Below are positions 35,620 to 47,428 of a DNA stretch of 64,000 nt, piece by piece. Position 1 is the stretch's first letter. The number at the start of each line of letters is the position of its first letter. Under the pieces are notes generated by a model. The model made no database searches and was not told where the DNA came from. It worked only from the letters and a program-made list of their open reading frames with translations. The stretch is from the NCBI RefSeq assembly GCF_004337985.1, contig NC_043741.1, forward strand, positions 629,920 through 693,919, in the 5' to 3' direction. The DNA is from Pyricularia pennisetigena. Taxonomy: Eukaryota; Ascomycota; Sordariomycetes; Magnaporthales; Pyriculariaceae. Both the position numbers and the translations under genes were made by a program.

Positions 35620-37829
35620 TTTTTTTTTTCTTCCTCCTTGTACTTTCCACCTCCGTATCCTATTTGTTTTTCAATTTCGTGATGAGGCCGGCCCTGGGTG
35701 TGCGATCAGTCTGCTCAGCTTTCCGTATCGGGGCGGCTCAATTGACGGTGGATTTTTTTGCAGCCGTCAGTCAGGGTGGTCCGCACCACAAAGATGGTCC
35801 GAGCTTTGACAGCTACCAAGTCCGCAGACCACATGCGGACATGTCGTATGCATGATGTGCGCCGAAACAACAGACATGGGCAGATTAAAGCGGACGATAC
35901 CAAAACTTCAGAGATGAGCGGAAGTGTCTACAAGATTGTCTTCTCCAGTGCTATGCATCTCAAAATCATCAGCTTGGTTCGGTAGTTAAAGTCTCTGTTT
36001 CTTTCGGTTTTCGCGCTGGACATGACAATTGAAATAATTGCGTGACAAACTGTCACGTGGGATCGCGTTTCAACTTTACAGTAGTCGCGCATATAAAGAC
36101 TGCTGCCCATTGCTTCTTGTTATTCCCAACCGTGTCGGGGGGTGGATCTGCCGGCGAGCAGCTCCAACTGGCCTTCATCGGCCCAGCCGTTTTGTTTCAT
36201 CATACATGTTTCGGCGAATATTGCATGCACCTGGCGACTCGTGCCTGCGAGGATTTTGGTCGGGTCGGTTTTGGGCGGGAGGGACCGAAAGCCGACCGAA
36301 TGAGAGACAAGTGTGCGCCACCCTGCGACGGAGATTCAACAAACCCAGAGACGATCTTGAAAGATTTATGGCAATAATGAGGACGATCCCTGAAGAAACA
36401 ATGGACAATGATTTGCAAACCCTAAAATATCTGGGTCCGTGGAGAAACGCAAAGTCTGAATGAATGAAATGACTGCCAAGACTCTGAGTTTTTATTCAAA
36501 ATTTTTTTTACTTCTTTCCTTTTTTCAGTAAAGATGATGCGTTGATCGTTTTCTTCATTTTGCGTTTTTGAAGAGGCCGCGTGGCTTGTGACCGCAAAGT
36601 CTGCCCAAATCGGCCGATTCGTACCGAGACAAACGAGACAACAGTCTTGGTGCCTCATGGAGTGGTTGCCGTTGTTTCCGCAAAGGCCAGGTCACCATGG
36701 CTACAGAGCCTGTGAGCCAGCGTTCTGTGCGGAGAAACTAAACGCCTCCACCTGCCTTTCCCGTTCGAGACGTTTCCGAGCATGCGCAGATGAAAAATAT
36801 AAAATAAAAAATAAAAAATAAAACTGTTTCTGTACCCAGGTAGCAGGTAGATAAGGACATTTATTAGCAGAAATCAAAGTACCTCATAGCGCCGCCAGCT
36901 ATTAGCGACTACTACGATAAACTGGAACTAGTCTACTTTGCTTGCTTTGCAGGATGGTGCTATCTATAGTGCATAAAAATGAGATGTCAAATCATCTCAG
37001 CTATTCATCTGAAGCTAAGTAGATATACGGCCCTATCAAGCAAGTTGTATGACATCCAACGGCGAAATATCAAAAAATAAAAAAAACGGTCACGAAAAAA
37101 CAAAGATCAGAAAAAAACTTTCCTTTCACTTCTGCGAGTGTCGCCGGGAACCTAATTAGCTGATGAGGGGTTTCATCCGGCGTTGCCCATTGAAGGATGC
37201 CCAAACAGAGTCGCAGCTTGACAGGGGTCAGGCACATGAATTTCAAGATTCGGAGACACAGACAGGGGTGTTTAGGAATGCGGCACAATCAAAGTTTCCA
37301 CTTAAACGCATATGAGATGGGTGGATTGGCCAATCATAGAGCTTTGTTGACCCAAGCTTCCAGCCACTACTTCTTTCTCAGGCAGTCGCATCGTGAGGTG
37401 ACCTACTGTTTTGGTCTGAGGCGCTCCTGCCCAGTCGACCCAGGACCGCCCGCACCTGCCCACCCTTGCCGGCATTGCGCTCAAATATCCCCAGACGCCC
37501 TCCTCCTCGTCTCCGTTGTTGTTAGTCCCGATGCTCTGCTCGTTACTGATTCCGATTTATTTTACTTACTTTTTTCCCGTTCGACGTCTTGCAGACATAA
37601 CAACGCCTCATCTTTCTGGAAGAAGCTCCCCTCCAACATCTTGGGCTCACAAGTAACATTTATCTATTGTTTCCTCTCTCACCGCCCAGCTTCAGCATTT
37701 TTTGGTTTTTTTTTTTTTTTTTCTCGCCGCAAGCAGAGCGCCGGATTATCTATCCGTTATTGCTACTCATCCTTGAAGAGATAGTATCACCCGCTCTCCA
37801 AGCCTTTTCACCACCACAAAACCGCAGCC
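35620..37829. other. Long divergent region, bL21m / GPI protein
   Basis: 2.2 kb with no supported gene. Open frames (36038-36463, 37197-37784) lack domains, and the second passes through the T run at 37707-37722. The last 350 bases are pyrimidine-rich and are probably the promoter and leader of the gene at 37830. A CATATAAAGAC string at about 36090 resembles a TATA element, but no gene follows that I can support. Confidence 0.5.
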
Positions 37830-38585
37830 ATGTTGAGCAATCTCGCAATACTCGCCTGCTCGGCGCTTATTCCTGTTGTCACGGCCCAACTCCCTGCTCT
37901 TCCGTTCAACATGAGCTACACCCCCGACCTCAGCCCGGCAAAGGTTACACTTGCGCAGAAAGGTATGCGGAATCCCCATATGGCGCGGTTGCACTTGTTA
38001 TCATGTGCTACCCAACGACGTGCGCTGCGTCATGCTAACTCTCGATTCCCTTCGCACCCCGCAGCTGAATGGTGCCGTGGCGAGACCATTGTGTGCGATA
38101 AGCTTTGCGGCGCGCCCGCTCAAATCCCCAAGACGAACGACTGCTCCAGCGACACTCTTGCATTCAGCTGCATCTGCCAGAACGGCACTGCACCTGGCTT
38201 GCAGTATTACCAGAACAGTCTTCCTTCGGTAGGTTGGGTTCATTGGACTGGATCCCATTTTGGCACTGCTGACAAAGTATTATAGTTCATCTGTGAGGAA
38301 ACCTTCAAGCAATGCGAAGCTGCGAGGGCAGGTGATGCCCGTGGTCAGGAGGACTGCAAGACTGGTGTGAAGAGCAAGTGTGGCACTCAGTCGGCAGACA
38401 AGGCTACGACCGGCGGAAGCAGTGGAGCCACCCCCAGCCCCTCTCCTACTCCTAGCGCGAACCAGGGCGGAAGCAGCCAAGGTGGCGCCACATCATCTAC
38501 TCAGCCTGGTTCGGCCGCCACCCCGGTTCCGCAAATCATCGGCATGGCTGCCGCTGCCGCCTTCATGGGAGCCTTTGCTCTGTGA
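37830..38585 (+). CDS. GPI-anchored cysteine-rich secreted protein
   Basis: Predicted cell-surface protein of 198 residues, exons 37830-37962, 38065-38228, 38286-38585. The N-terminus is a clear signal peptide (MLSNLAILACSALIPVVTA, cut before QLPALP). The mature part has ten cysteines: WCRGETIVCDKLC, NDCSSDTLAFSCICQNG, then FICEETFKQC, EDC and KSKC. A Ser/Thr/Pro/Gly linker, likely O-glycosylated, leads to a hydrophobic tail (PQIIGMAAAAAFMGAFAL) typical of GPI attachment. The layout matches a widespread family of small GPI-anchored fungal proteins, which I believe is the group classed as DUF7707. It resembles CFEM proteins in outline but has ten rather than eight cysteines. The function is not known; wall structure or surface interaction are guesses. 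Confidence 0.87.
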
Positions 38586-40596
38586 TGATGGCTCGACGAC
38601 GCCAAGAGAATATACCAAGAGGGGAAGGAGTGGCCTATGTCACTTATTCCTTGTACCACGTCTTGGAGGCGCTAATGCAGTCTCGAAATTTTTGTCTTTT
38701 TATGTATGGAATTGAGCAATTGAAGATACCACCCGCGCACGATTACGCTATTTATTTCGACACTCCCTCTCGCGCTGCTGGTGGTGAATTGGGGGTTTGT
38801 TACGACTCTTGAACCAGGATGGGAATCAAAATGATGGGGTTGCCATGATTTACTAGGTGTTTGGTTTTGCAGCTGTTATTCTTTTTCGTCATAGCCTTGT
38901 GGAGGTGGCGGTAATTGGGAGGCGGTCGTATCTGACTGGCCTTCCGTTAATTTGGACGGTCTCCACCAATACCAAACTATCAGGAAAGTTCACAAACATT
39001 GTCGCCTCCTCTGCATTATCTGTGATTTGCTCACGTTTTGTCTTACTCCTTATCGTCTTGACTAAATGGTTTGAAACGGATCCCTAGGTTTGAATCAGAA
39101 TTACTGATTCTGAGAATCTGCTCAACCCAAGTCAGTAAGACGGAGTGTGCCCAACGACACTATCATTCATTCGTCATCCCTTACTTCTCCCTCGTTACCA
39201 CGGTCTCTTGTACAGGTTTACCTAATCTGAAGATACTGGTCACTGGACGACATCCAATGTCTGACGGAAGCGCGGGTGCGAGAACTCCGAGTGTGTCGAG
39301 CAGTATTCCAAGTCTCTGGGCACCATCTTGTCTTCAACCAGTCGTAGCATGATCTCACTTGGTCAAGACAGAGGCGATTCATTCTCCGGCACCAACATCA
39401 GGCCTGGCGGTGGGTAGCCCTCGTGAATTCTGTGGGCTGGGTCAACGGAGTGTCGCGGTATGCACGGCTATGGGCTTGCGTACATTTTACCAACGGCTCA
39501 AGTACCGATGTTTCAGGGCCATGGAGACCGAAGGCGGCTTCTGATAATAGAGCCATAGGTCTCGACGGGAGCAGCATCGCAACCCAGGCTCTTCTCTTGA
39601 TCGAAGCTGCGAATTCCACCACGGGAATATCATGCTTCGAGGCCACACCCCGCCAGTTCCTAATGCCCCGTTTGGCAATACAAGCAAATGCTACCAACAG
39701 ATATAAAATGCGTCGTCAGCGCAGAGAGCCAAGATAGATGATCTTCATGCTTCTCCAAGCCGCCCAGAGAGACCTGCACCCATGCAGTTCAGTCATCATC
39801 GCCTGACCCCACGGCGCAAACTGCACGCCGACGATCGCTTTCCTTCTTGGGCCCCAACAGGGCGTGCGGATTTGGCTAAAAAAAAAATCATTTGTTAACC
39901 ATAGTACCAGACTCGCTTTGCCCCTCCGGCTTGAGAATGTTCAACTCGATTAGCTGAAACTTTTTATTACTGAATTACTCGTTTGTTACCTGAGCAACCG
40001 ATAGATAGTATATGGGAAATAACTCGCGCAAACACCGAAACTTTTTGGGACGAGTAATTTCCCGTTGATTGCGAAATGCAGGCTACGCTCCAGTAAGACA
40101 GGCATCCCTGATATATCTTATCATGGTGGTGGATATCCGTTCGAGAATTGATCAGCAGTAACTCAAAGAAGTAACATCCATGGAGTACAGTCTTCTCGAT
40201 GTTTGCAATTCCAGAGCAGACACATTTCTAATGAACTAAACCCATCGACTCATTATACTCTCCAACAGTGCCTATGTACCACGTAGTCTAGCCAGGACTA
40301 CGGACCGACGCTGTCAAACAACCAACAAGTCAGCATCAACCAGTTTATCTGCCAGAAAAAGCACTGATGCCCTGGGCAGACCACCTTAGATGCCCCATAA
40401 TCCTGTACTCTCTCCCCGCAATAGACACGTATAAGTAGAAAGTAAATAAAAGCGATGGAAGACCTAGAGAGAACCAAGGCCACCGCGCAGCCTCTACAAT
40501 CATTGCAATTCAAGACTGAGTACGATACAACACCGAGGGGTCCCCACCGGGCCAGTCGACATGGCCAGATAGCGAAAGGCTTCCAGTCGCCGAAGC
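38586..40596. other. Convergent region, GPI protein / unknown large gene
   Basis: 2.0 kb between facing stop codons, more than 3' flanks need. I see no supported gene; frames are short (up to about 100 codons) and overlap on both strands. Confidence 0.5.
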
Positions 40597-43500
40597 CTAC
40601 CAAAAGTCGACTTGTGCTAGTGAACTGGGGATGTCGATCACTTCACCAGAAGGCACCCCGTGCCCATTATCGCACAAAACGCCGATGCCGTCCATCTCTT
40701 TCACTATTGCCAACGCACGTTTGAATAGTGAGTGGACGCACCCGTCTTTCAAGAAGGCTTCCGTGGTCCATCTCGCTTCATCCCCTAGTTCCAAGGTCAT
40801 GTTTGACTTGAGCATTTCATCAGCTTTGACGGATGACATGGATGCTGTAAACCAAGTCGAGAAGATGCCTTGGTCCGGACTTTCCTTCGCCACAGAAGCT
40901 TTGTATCGATTCCAACCTCCGTGGCGGCCCGGAAGTAATGTTGTCGACATGTCCTGGACTTGCGTGACGCGAAGTTGAGTTTCCTTGTCGGGAGAACCAA
41001 AGCTCACGATGTGCAGGACGCGCAGTGCAGTCACTATTGGCTTGTTTGGACTGTTATGGTATGCCTCGGTGTAGCATAGTTGAGGCTTTCCAGTCGTGTT
41101 TGGACTGCTCAAAAGAATAGGTTTGTTAGCTTAGCTCATACGTCCCCAGATCGACGGCGGTCTCTGTTGGGGGCCCTCACGGAATCTCCAAAGACTTCAC
41201 CAGGTTCTCGGCAAAGGTCTGGCACAGCTGGTGATTGTTGACCCCTTCGACCGGGGAGCATGCAGCATTGACAGCCAAGTCCCAATGGCGATGGAGGCAA
41301 TGAATAACAATCGGGGCCACTTGATTGGATAGATACCTGATCTCAAACTTGAAGCTCTTAGCATCAAGCTCAACGACAAAAGCGTTTTCATTGCCGATCT
41401 GGCACGTAAACTCATATATCACGCGGATGCCATTTTGCTCCCATGGCTTCGCTTTGTCAGTTTGGGCCTGGGGAGCACACCGCCTGGTGATTTCGTGCAA
41501 AGCCTCTGCGTCCTGGCCGTATATGGAAAGTATATTTGCAAAGAGTACGTCATCTGACGACGAATACCGTTTTTGCATTCTGCCCAGAAAAACTTCTGGG
41601 TCCCAACCGTAATGATCCTCGTACTTCTTGTTCATCGCAAGCCCTTCTCGGGTGAATCGCTTGAGGTAAGCGCGCCCAAATACAACGCAGAGGTCTACCT
41701 TCCCCCTTCGGAAACGTAGATGCTCAAGCAAACCACCAACCTTGTGGTTGAGATTCTCCATAAATACAGTATCTGGATCCATCGTCACGGTCACAGGCGA
41801 TTGAACAAGTGATACTGCTTGATGAGAACGTGTTTGTAGCCTGCGTGACGGCGCCATCTGTCTCATCGTCCTGTGGAATGTGTCGGTTTCCCTGTCATCA
41901 TGGGCCACAATCGAAGGATGAGGATTACTTGATCCCTGAAGAGGGATAAGTGGCTCCATATCAAACGCAAAGGGCCGCAGTGGATTTGTGTTCATCTCTT
42001 GAGGCCCACGTGGCGTTTCCTCAAGCAGATGCTGCGAGTAGAATGTCTTTTCTGGCAGGTGATTCTCGGATCTGCTGACTGGCTGCGGGTGCTTAGTGGA
42101 GGCTGGCGAGCCATGCTGTGGTCTGAGGCTTGATTTCGAGTTTGCTGGCGTTCCGAGGGCCGGATATTCAGCGAGAGAGGCCAAGGCTGGAGGTGGAGGA
42201 GCAGGCCATGTATCATGACCCCATGCTTGCGTTCCTACCTGGGTCCTATAGGCATCCAATGCACTGGTTGCGTTTGTTTCTGATGTTGCAGCTGCAGAGG
42301 ACCAAGGCTTTTTTGGCTTTTGTAAGGTACCAGGCTGGGCTCCTGTCGATTGTGGCCGCGAAAAGCCCAGATATTTGGGCTGGCATGCGTCGGTTCCAAT
42401 ATTCATTACGTGCTGTTTACCAACTGCATCACTACTTTCCCTGTTTTGGTGAGCTCGTGGCTGAGATAACAGACCAACCCTCGCTGGAGAAGTCAGGTTT
42501 GGGTGCCTCAACTTTTTGGATATCGGAGGAGCAGCAGCCTCATGGGATATACCAAGGTTGGAATCGATCACTCCATTTCCCGCAGGGGGGTTCAAAGTGA
42601 CGTTTTGCATCCATCCCATAACCGTGGGTTTCTCTCCAAGGTAGGAGCCGGCCTTGCTTATACTGCTCGCTGCACCGGCTACAGAACTAGGCTGCTTAGA
42701 CACATACCTCCAGCTGGCAACTTGCTGAATGTATCGTCTCCCTTGTGGTGCCTTGAAGGAGCCCTTTGACCGCGGACCAAAGAATGACTGCTTTTTGCCG
42801 TTAGGCCCGACTTGCACAGCTCTGATGCTGACGGCCTTTTTGAGTTCTCTATACTCCTCGAGCATGGCCTTTGCCCCATGTATGGGATCAAGGATGCATC
42901 CCGACACCAAAACGGGGTTTATGTCGTTGCAAAGCCTAGCCTCAACTGGTGTGCCCCGGGCAGAAGACTCTGCATACAAGATATGCTGGACCTGGGGTTT
43001 GGCTTCATGGAAGCGTTTGTGTATATTTGAAAGACGAGCCACAGCCGTGTCAACGTCGCTCCGGATCTCGCCGCCGATATAAACGATACGTCCTACCCCA
43101 GGCGCTGCTATACGGACGGATGACAAACGTTCAAGCTCGGCCATCCACTTATGGCAGATGATGTCCTCGCAAATGACCCCTTCGGGCTCCAGATCGTCGA
43201 TATCGTGGAAAATGCGCACAAAATTATATTGCTGGAAGTCCGAAGGGACCTCGAGAACATGAGCAAGCCCCAACCCAGTGTCGGTGACAATTGCATTCTC
43301 ATTGGGCGTTGTGTCGTTATCGTCGATGGGCTGTCGAAAACGGAGTATCCATGGGTGGTCCTGATGTTGGGATGAGCATATTCAGCAAAATACAGAAACG
43401 AAGCACCTGATATGAGACTCGGACTCACTAAAGGACTCTGATTTTGGCCGACGACATCATCCCATGTGATGTCCTGATCCAAACTCGACAAAAGGCTTGC

Positions 43501-43926
43501 GAAGCGATCCTGTACCTTGAGAGTGTCCTTCTTTAGGCAGACCACCCTGTTATTCGAAAGTCAGAACGGCTCGCCGCACCGTGGATATAGTTACTCGCGG
43601 GCACACGACCATCATGGCACAAAGTATGTTGCTGACTTACTTGAACCACTTTTCCTTGACCTGGAAAATGATCTCACAGCCCGGCTTGTGACTGGCTGTC
43701 AGTATCGAACGTGCCTGGTTTCGACAGGGCAGAAATATCTGCAGTGCTGAGTCCAGGTGGGTGTTCTCACAACATTGAAGGCCTTGGCCTTGCTCAGAAT
43801 GTGCGAGATGGCTCGCTCTTGGTAAATCCAAAATGTAATGACGTGAAATTCATCATGCGTCTTGACCAAACCCGGTCGTGACCGCGAAGGATCAGAATCG
43901 GATTTTGACGGTAAGGAATTTTGCAT
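40597..43926 (-). CDS. Large fungal protein of unknown function
   Basis: I do not recognise this protein with confidence; the C-terminal half may belong to a fungal domain of unknown function (DUF7905-like). Proposed exons: 43926-43771, 43738-43641, 43546-43429, 43360-41181, 41104-40597, giving 1,019 residues. The last three junctions have good signals and restore frame (for example NQSPL joined to DHPWILRFRQ). The first is doubtful: the frame beginning MQNSLPSKSDSD and the frame carrying IFLPCRNQARSILTASH join only by a 32-base intron (43770-43739), unusually short, or a frameshift. The N-terminal 300 residues look globular, the middle is Pro/Ser/Gln-rich (TWPAPPPPALASLAEYPALG), and the C-terminal 400 residues are globular again (FRRGKVDLCVVFGRAYLKRF; GIRVIYEFTCQIGNENAFVV). 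No membrane segment or signal peptide is seen. Confidence 0.72.
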
Positions 43927-45429
43927 GATCCAAAGACTAGCTTCGTGATTTCTGCAGTATCAAGTGACACCTGAAAGTCTTGACTGGATCAGCTTGCTGC
44001 AGAGACGAGTCTGGATCGACGCAGGTGATGCTGGGAGAGGATGACGCCGGGGGAGTGTTGCCTGCCACAAACGCGTGCTCTCACTAGCTTATGTACATAC
44101 CTAGGAGATACCGGTAAGGTAGACAAGATTGGGCAAGGCAGGTGTGGATTAAGGATGCAGTTGTTTTCTTTCACGATGTGAAGGGGGGAATAAAACCAAG
44201 GAAGGCCAGGGTGAACTGAAGAAATCCAGTGGGCTGGGTTGGGTTTACCACGAACGGAAGGCACGAAACGGACAAGAGGGTGGTGGTGACGGTTATAAGG
44301 TTGGCAACCCAAAAGACTGTGCGGTTCCCCGGCAAAAGACAGCCAAGGCACCAACTAACTCTGGAGTCCAAATAAGGTACCTGGGTAGATAGACAGACCC
44401 ATTGACTGACAAACGTCTTCCTGCCTTGGGTTGGGTTTGCAAGTGGCGTGATATGTTACTGGGCCAAGAGATTTCAGTTGCCTTATCAAACAATGGAACA
44501 AAGGGAAGGGAAAATTAAAGCCAATACCTGCAGGAACTGCCTAAAGATACCCTACTTGATCTGACCGGTAGTGAAGACGGTAGCTTGGAGCGGCTGACAG
44601 CCTCCATCCCTCCCAATCCTGTTCTACGTGTGCCACGGAAGCATCTAGGGAATTTACGTTACAATCCTTTTACACTGACTGCTTCACCAACCTGGCCATG
44701 TAGAACAAACACCGATTAGACTGCCAAAAATACTTCTTGTTCTGGAGCCTTCGAGACACCTAGTTGTTAGTGACTGGAGTCACGACAGTGGGAAAAGCTT
44801 CTTATATTGAACCGTAGAAGCTACGGTATCTCTAGAGAAAAGGAACCTTCAAGATCCCGCACCGTGGACAAACAACGACCTTTTAGAGCCGAGCCCCCAC
44901 CCCAAAAACGAATGCAACAGGAAATTCAGGAACCCAATGGCCTGAAACGTCTCTTCTAGAATAACCCGAATATGATGATTGTTGTTTTTGTTGACAAATT
45001 CGAACCGAAGTGTAAAAACGCCATCATAGTACACCAAAAAGAAGGAGCCAAAGTGAGATGAAGGAAAAAAAAGTGCGTTTGCTGGATTATCGTCGAGGGA
45101 CACCACTCGAAGATTTATAAAACAAACACCTCGTCTTATGGGAATCGCAAATATGTACCTTGAAATAAGGAGGGGAAAAAAAAAAAAAAAAAGAAGGAAA
45201 GTAACGCCAATTTGTCATGGAAGGAATAAAAGCAAGGGGATTCCCCGATATCATGGGTGTGGCAAATGCACATTTATGGTATGCCAGGCACCGTTGTCAG
45301 CAGCTTCTTGTATCTGCTGCGTTGTCTCGCTCGCTCGTACGTAGGGAACGGTCCCCGCCTGAGCGGCTCATCTTATATACGCCGTGTTTGGCGACCAAGG
45401 GGCTCGTCGTTCGCCATCTTCTGGGTTGA
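43927..45429. other. Region between She3-like gene end and unknown large gene start
   Basis: 1.5 kb with the promoter of the minus-strand gene to the left and the 3' flank of the She3-like gene to the right. An A run lies at 45178-45193. A 7-base perfect hairpin (ACCGTAG / CTACGGT) is at 44811-44827. No gene seen. Confidence 0.5.
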
Positions 45430-47428
45430 TCATTGTGCCCCCTTCACGTTCTCCTTGACCTGCAGCGCCCATTTGAGCTTGTGCAGCACATCTCTGGCTT
45501 CCTCGAGCTGCCTCGTCTGCTCCTCCTCCCGCTGCGCCGCCTTGGTCTTGATGTCCCGTAGCGCCTCCTCTTGCGTCTCCTTGTACTCGGCAAACTTCTG
45601 CCCGATGGCGTCGTTCTGCCGACGGAGTTCTCTAATGTTGATGTCCTGCTGATCGCAGAGCTCGCGGAGAGTGTTGATCTTGTCGTCGTCGAGTGCCCGC
45701 TCCTTGAGCAGCTGCGCCATTTCCTTACGCACCCGCGAGAGCGCCTTCTCGACCTCTTCCCCTTGCTCGCGCCAGTGGCTGCTGATGGCGTTATAGCGAC
45801 CCTCCATCAGCGCCGCGTGCGTCGTCGCCTGCTCGACGGTCCGCTTCGAGTCGCTGCGTACCTTGTCCATCTCCTCGCGCCAGGTCCGTTCCTTGTCTCG
45901 TGCGTCGGCCGTCCGCTGCTTCTCGAGCTCTACGGCTGCTTGTAAGCTCTCCACCTTGCGTTCCTTTTTCGTCAAGAGGGTCTTTGTGATGTTGGCGTCT
46001 AGCAGGCGGCTCTCATACTCGGCTGCCATTCGTTCCATCTTGTCCTCCAACAACCGAGCTGCTTGTCTTGACTCCTCCGCCTTGAGCTTTTCTATCTGTA
46101 TATCCCGCTTCAGCGCCTCGTTGTCCGAGACCAGTTTATTGATGACCCTGCCTGTCTTCCCGCTCAGGGCCGCCTTGCCCACCGTTGAATCCCACCCAAG
46201 GCCTTCTTCGGAAGACTCCTGCCGCCCCATTTTTGACGCGTTTCCGTTACTTGTGCTTGTGCTTATCCCGGCGTTCCGGCGTGAATATGACTGGTCTGTG
46301 ACACCCAGACTACTTTCCCTCCTGGGTACCTCGATGCTACCCCTGCTGTCCGGGCTTGGTGTTCTCGATGACTGTTTGAGCGTTTGATGCTGATTTGGTG
46401 CCGCCAGGTGCGCTGTTGGTGTGTTTTGGCTATTTTTTGTTTTGGGGTTTGGTCGCGAATCGATGCCTCCGTTTGTTTGCGACGTATACGGCGAGCTAGA
46501 AGATACAGTGCTGTATTCGCTTTGAAGCGAGCTGGAAAAGGCCGATGCGGAATGCCGGCCGGACGCAGACCACTCTGTCGAGTCTCCGTCTTCGTCAAAC
46601 GAGGGCCTGCTGTCGTGGTTCGGTACAGAACGAATCGTCGAGGCCATTCTCCGGCCGTGTCCGGGGGCAGTTTCCGCCGAAGGGGACGTCGGGAGCGAGG
46701 GTAGAGGTTTGCTGGTGTTTTGTTGATGTTGTAAAGCGGAAGTGCCGCCCATATTCCTCGCGTACAGTGAGTGGATCGGCGTCAGCGTCGTCCGTTGTGG
46801 ACTTTCATCGATCGATACTCTGGTGGCTCGTCTCGGGTCTGCATCCAATGATAAACGGCCTTTGTTGTTCGGGAGCAAAAGAGGCTCAAAGTCAGTCTTA
46901 TGCGCTAAACGGTCAAATAGTAAGTGTGATTTGAACACAAGCCCGCAGATCGACTAAGCGCCCCGGAGGGTATGCAAATGTCTCACACCAAACATATAGG
47001 AGCTTCGAGTGATTTTTTTTAAGACGAAAAAAGTAAAAATAGTGGGATGCACGTTAGGAAGATGAGTAGAGGGGAAAATGCTGATTTACAGGTTGCTCGC
47101 GGCTGCTGCCACAAGGCCCCCCCCCCCTCTCGGCGGTATGCAAAGGGTCTCGGCTTGGTGTTTCATGGCAGATCGACCGCACCCAACGCAACGTACCTAT
47201 GGAATCGTCTTGGTGAATTTTAAAGACAAAACGTGATTTCTCAGATGTGGAATGCGGCCGAGGCTTCCTCAAGCGATTGAGCATAGCAGCAGCACCAGAG
47301 GCCTGTTTAACCACGTAGGAACCGATGGTGTCGGACGCGGGCCGTTCTGCGGGTGAGTGACTAGATGACAGCTGCGCTTTGTTTGGTGTTTCTTCTGGTG
47401 GCGTTGCTCTGTCAGCGGCCGTTTCCAT
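45430..47428 (-). CDS. She3-like coiled-coil protein
   Basis: Similar to SWI5-dependent HO expression protein 3, in yeast an adaptor linking localised mRNAs and She2 to a type V myosin. Proposed exons: 47428-47197 and 46904-45430, 568 residues. The second exon is certain. After a disordered Ser-rich half comes a long coiled coil (about residues 300-560) starting GKTGRVINKLVSDNEALKRD and running through IQIEKLKAEESRQAARLLED, LTKKERKVESLQAAVELEKQ and DINIRELRRQNDAIGQKFAE. The first exon is inferred: METAADRATPPEE to FKIHQDDSI, ending at a GTACGT donor, joined after a long 292-base intron to AHKTDFEPLLLPNNKGRLSL. If it is wrong, translation would begin at the ATG at 46752 (MGGTSALQ). Filamentous fungi lack HO, so mRNA transport rather than HO control is the likely role. 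Confidence 0.78.

Noticed and set aside
37197..37784. 195-codon open frame before the GPI-protein gene
   Set aside because: Runs through the T tract at 37707-37722 and pyrimidine-rich leader; no family resemblance.
40118..40160. Possible tRNA-like TTCGA box
   Set aside because: No matching A box or cloverleaf could be drawn; other TTCGA strings lie inside coding exons. No tRNA is supported in the window.
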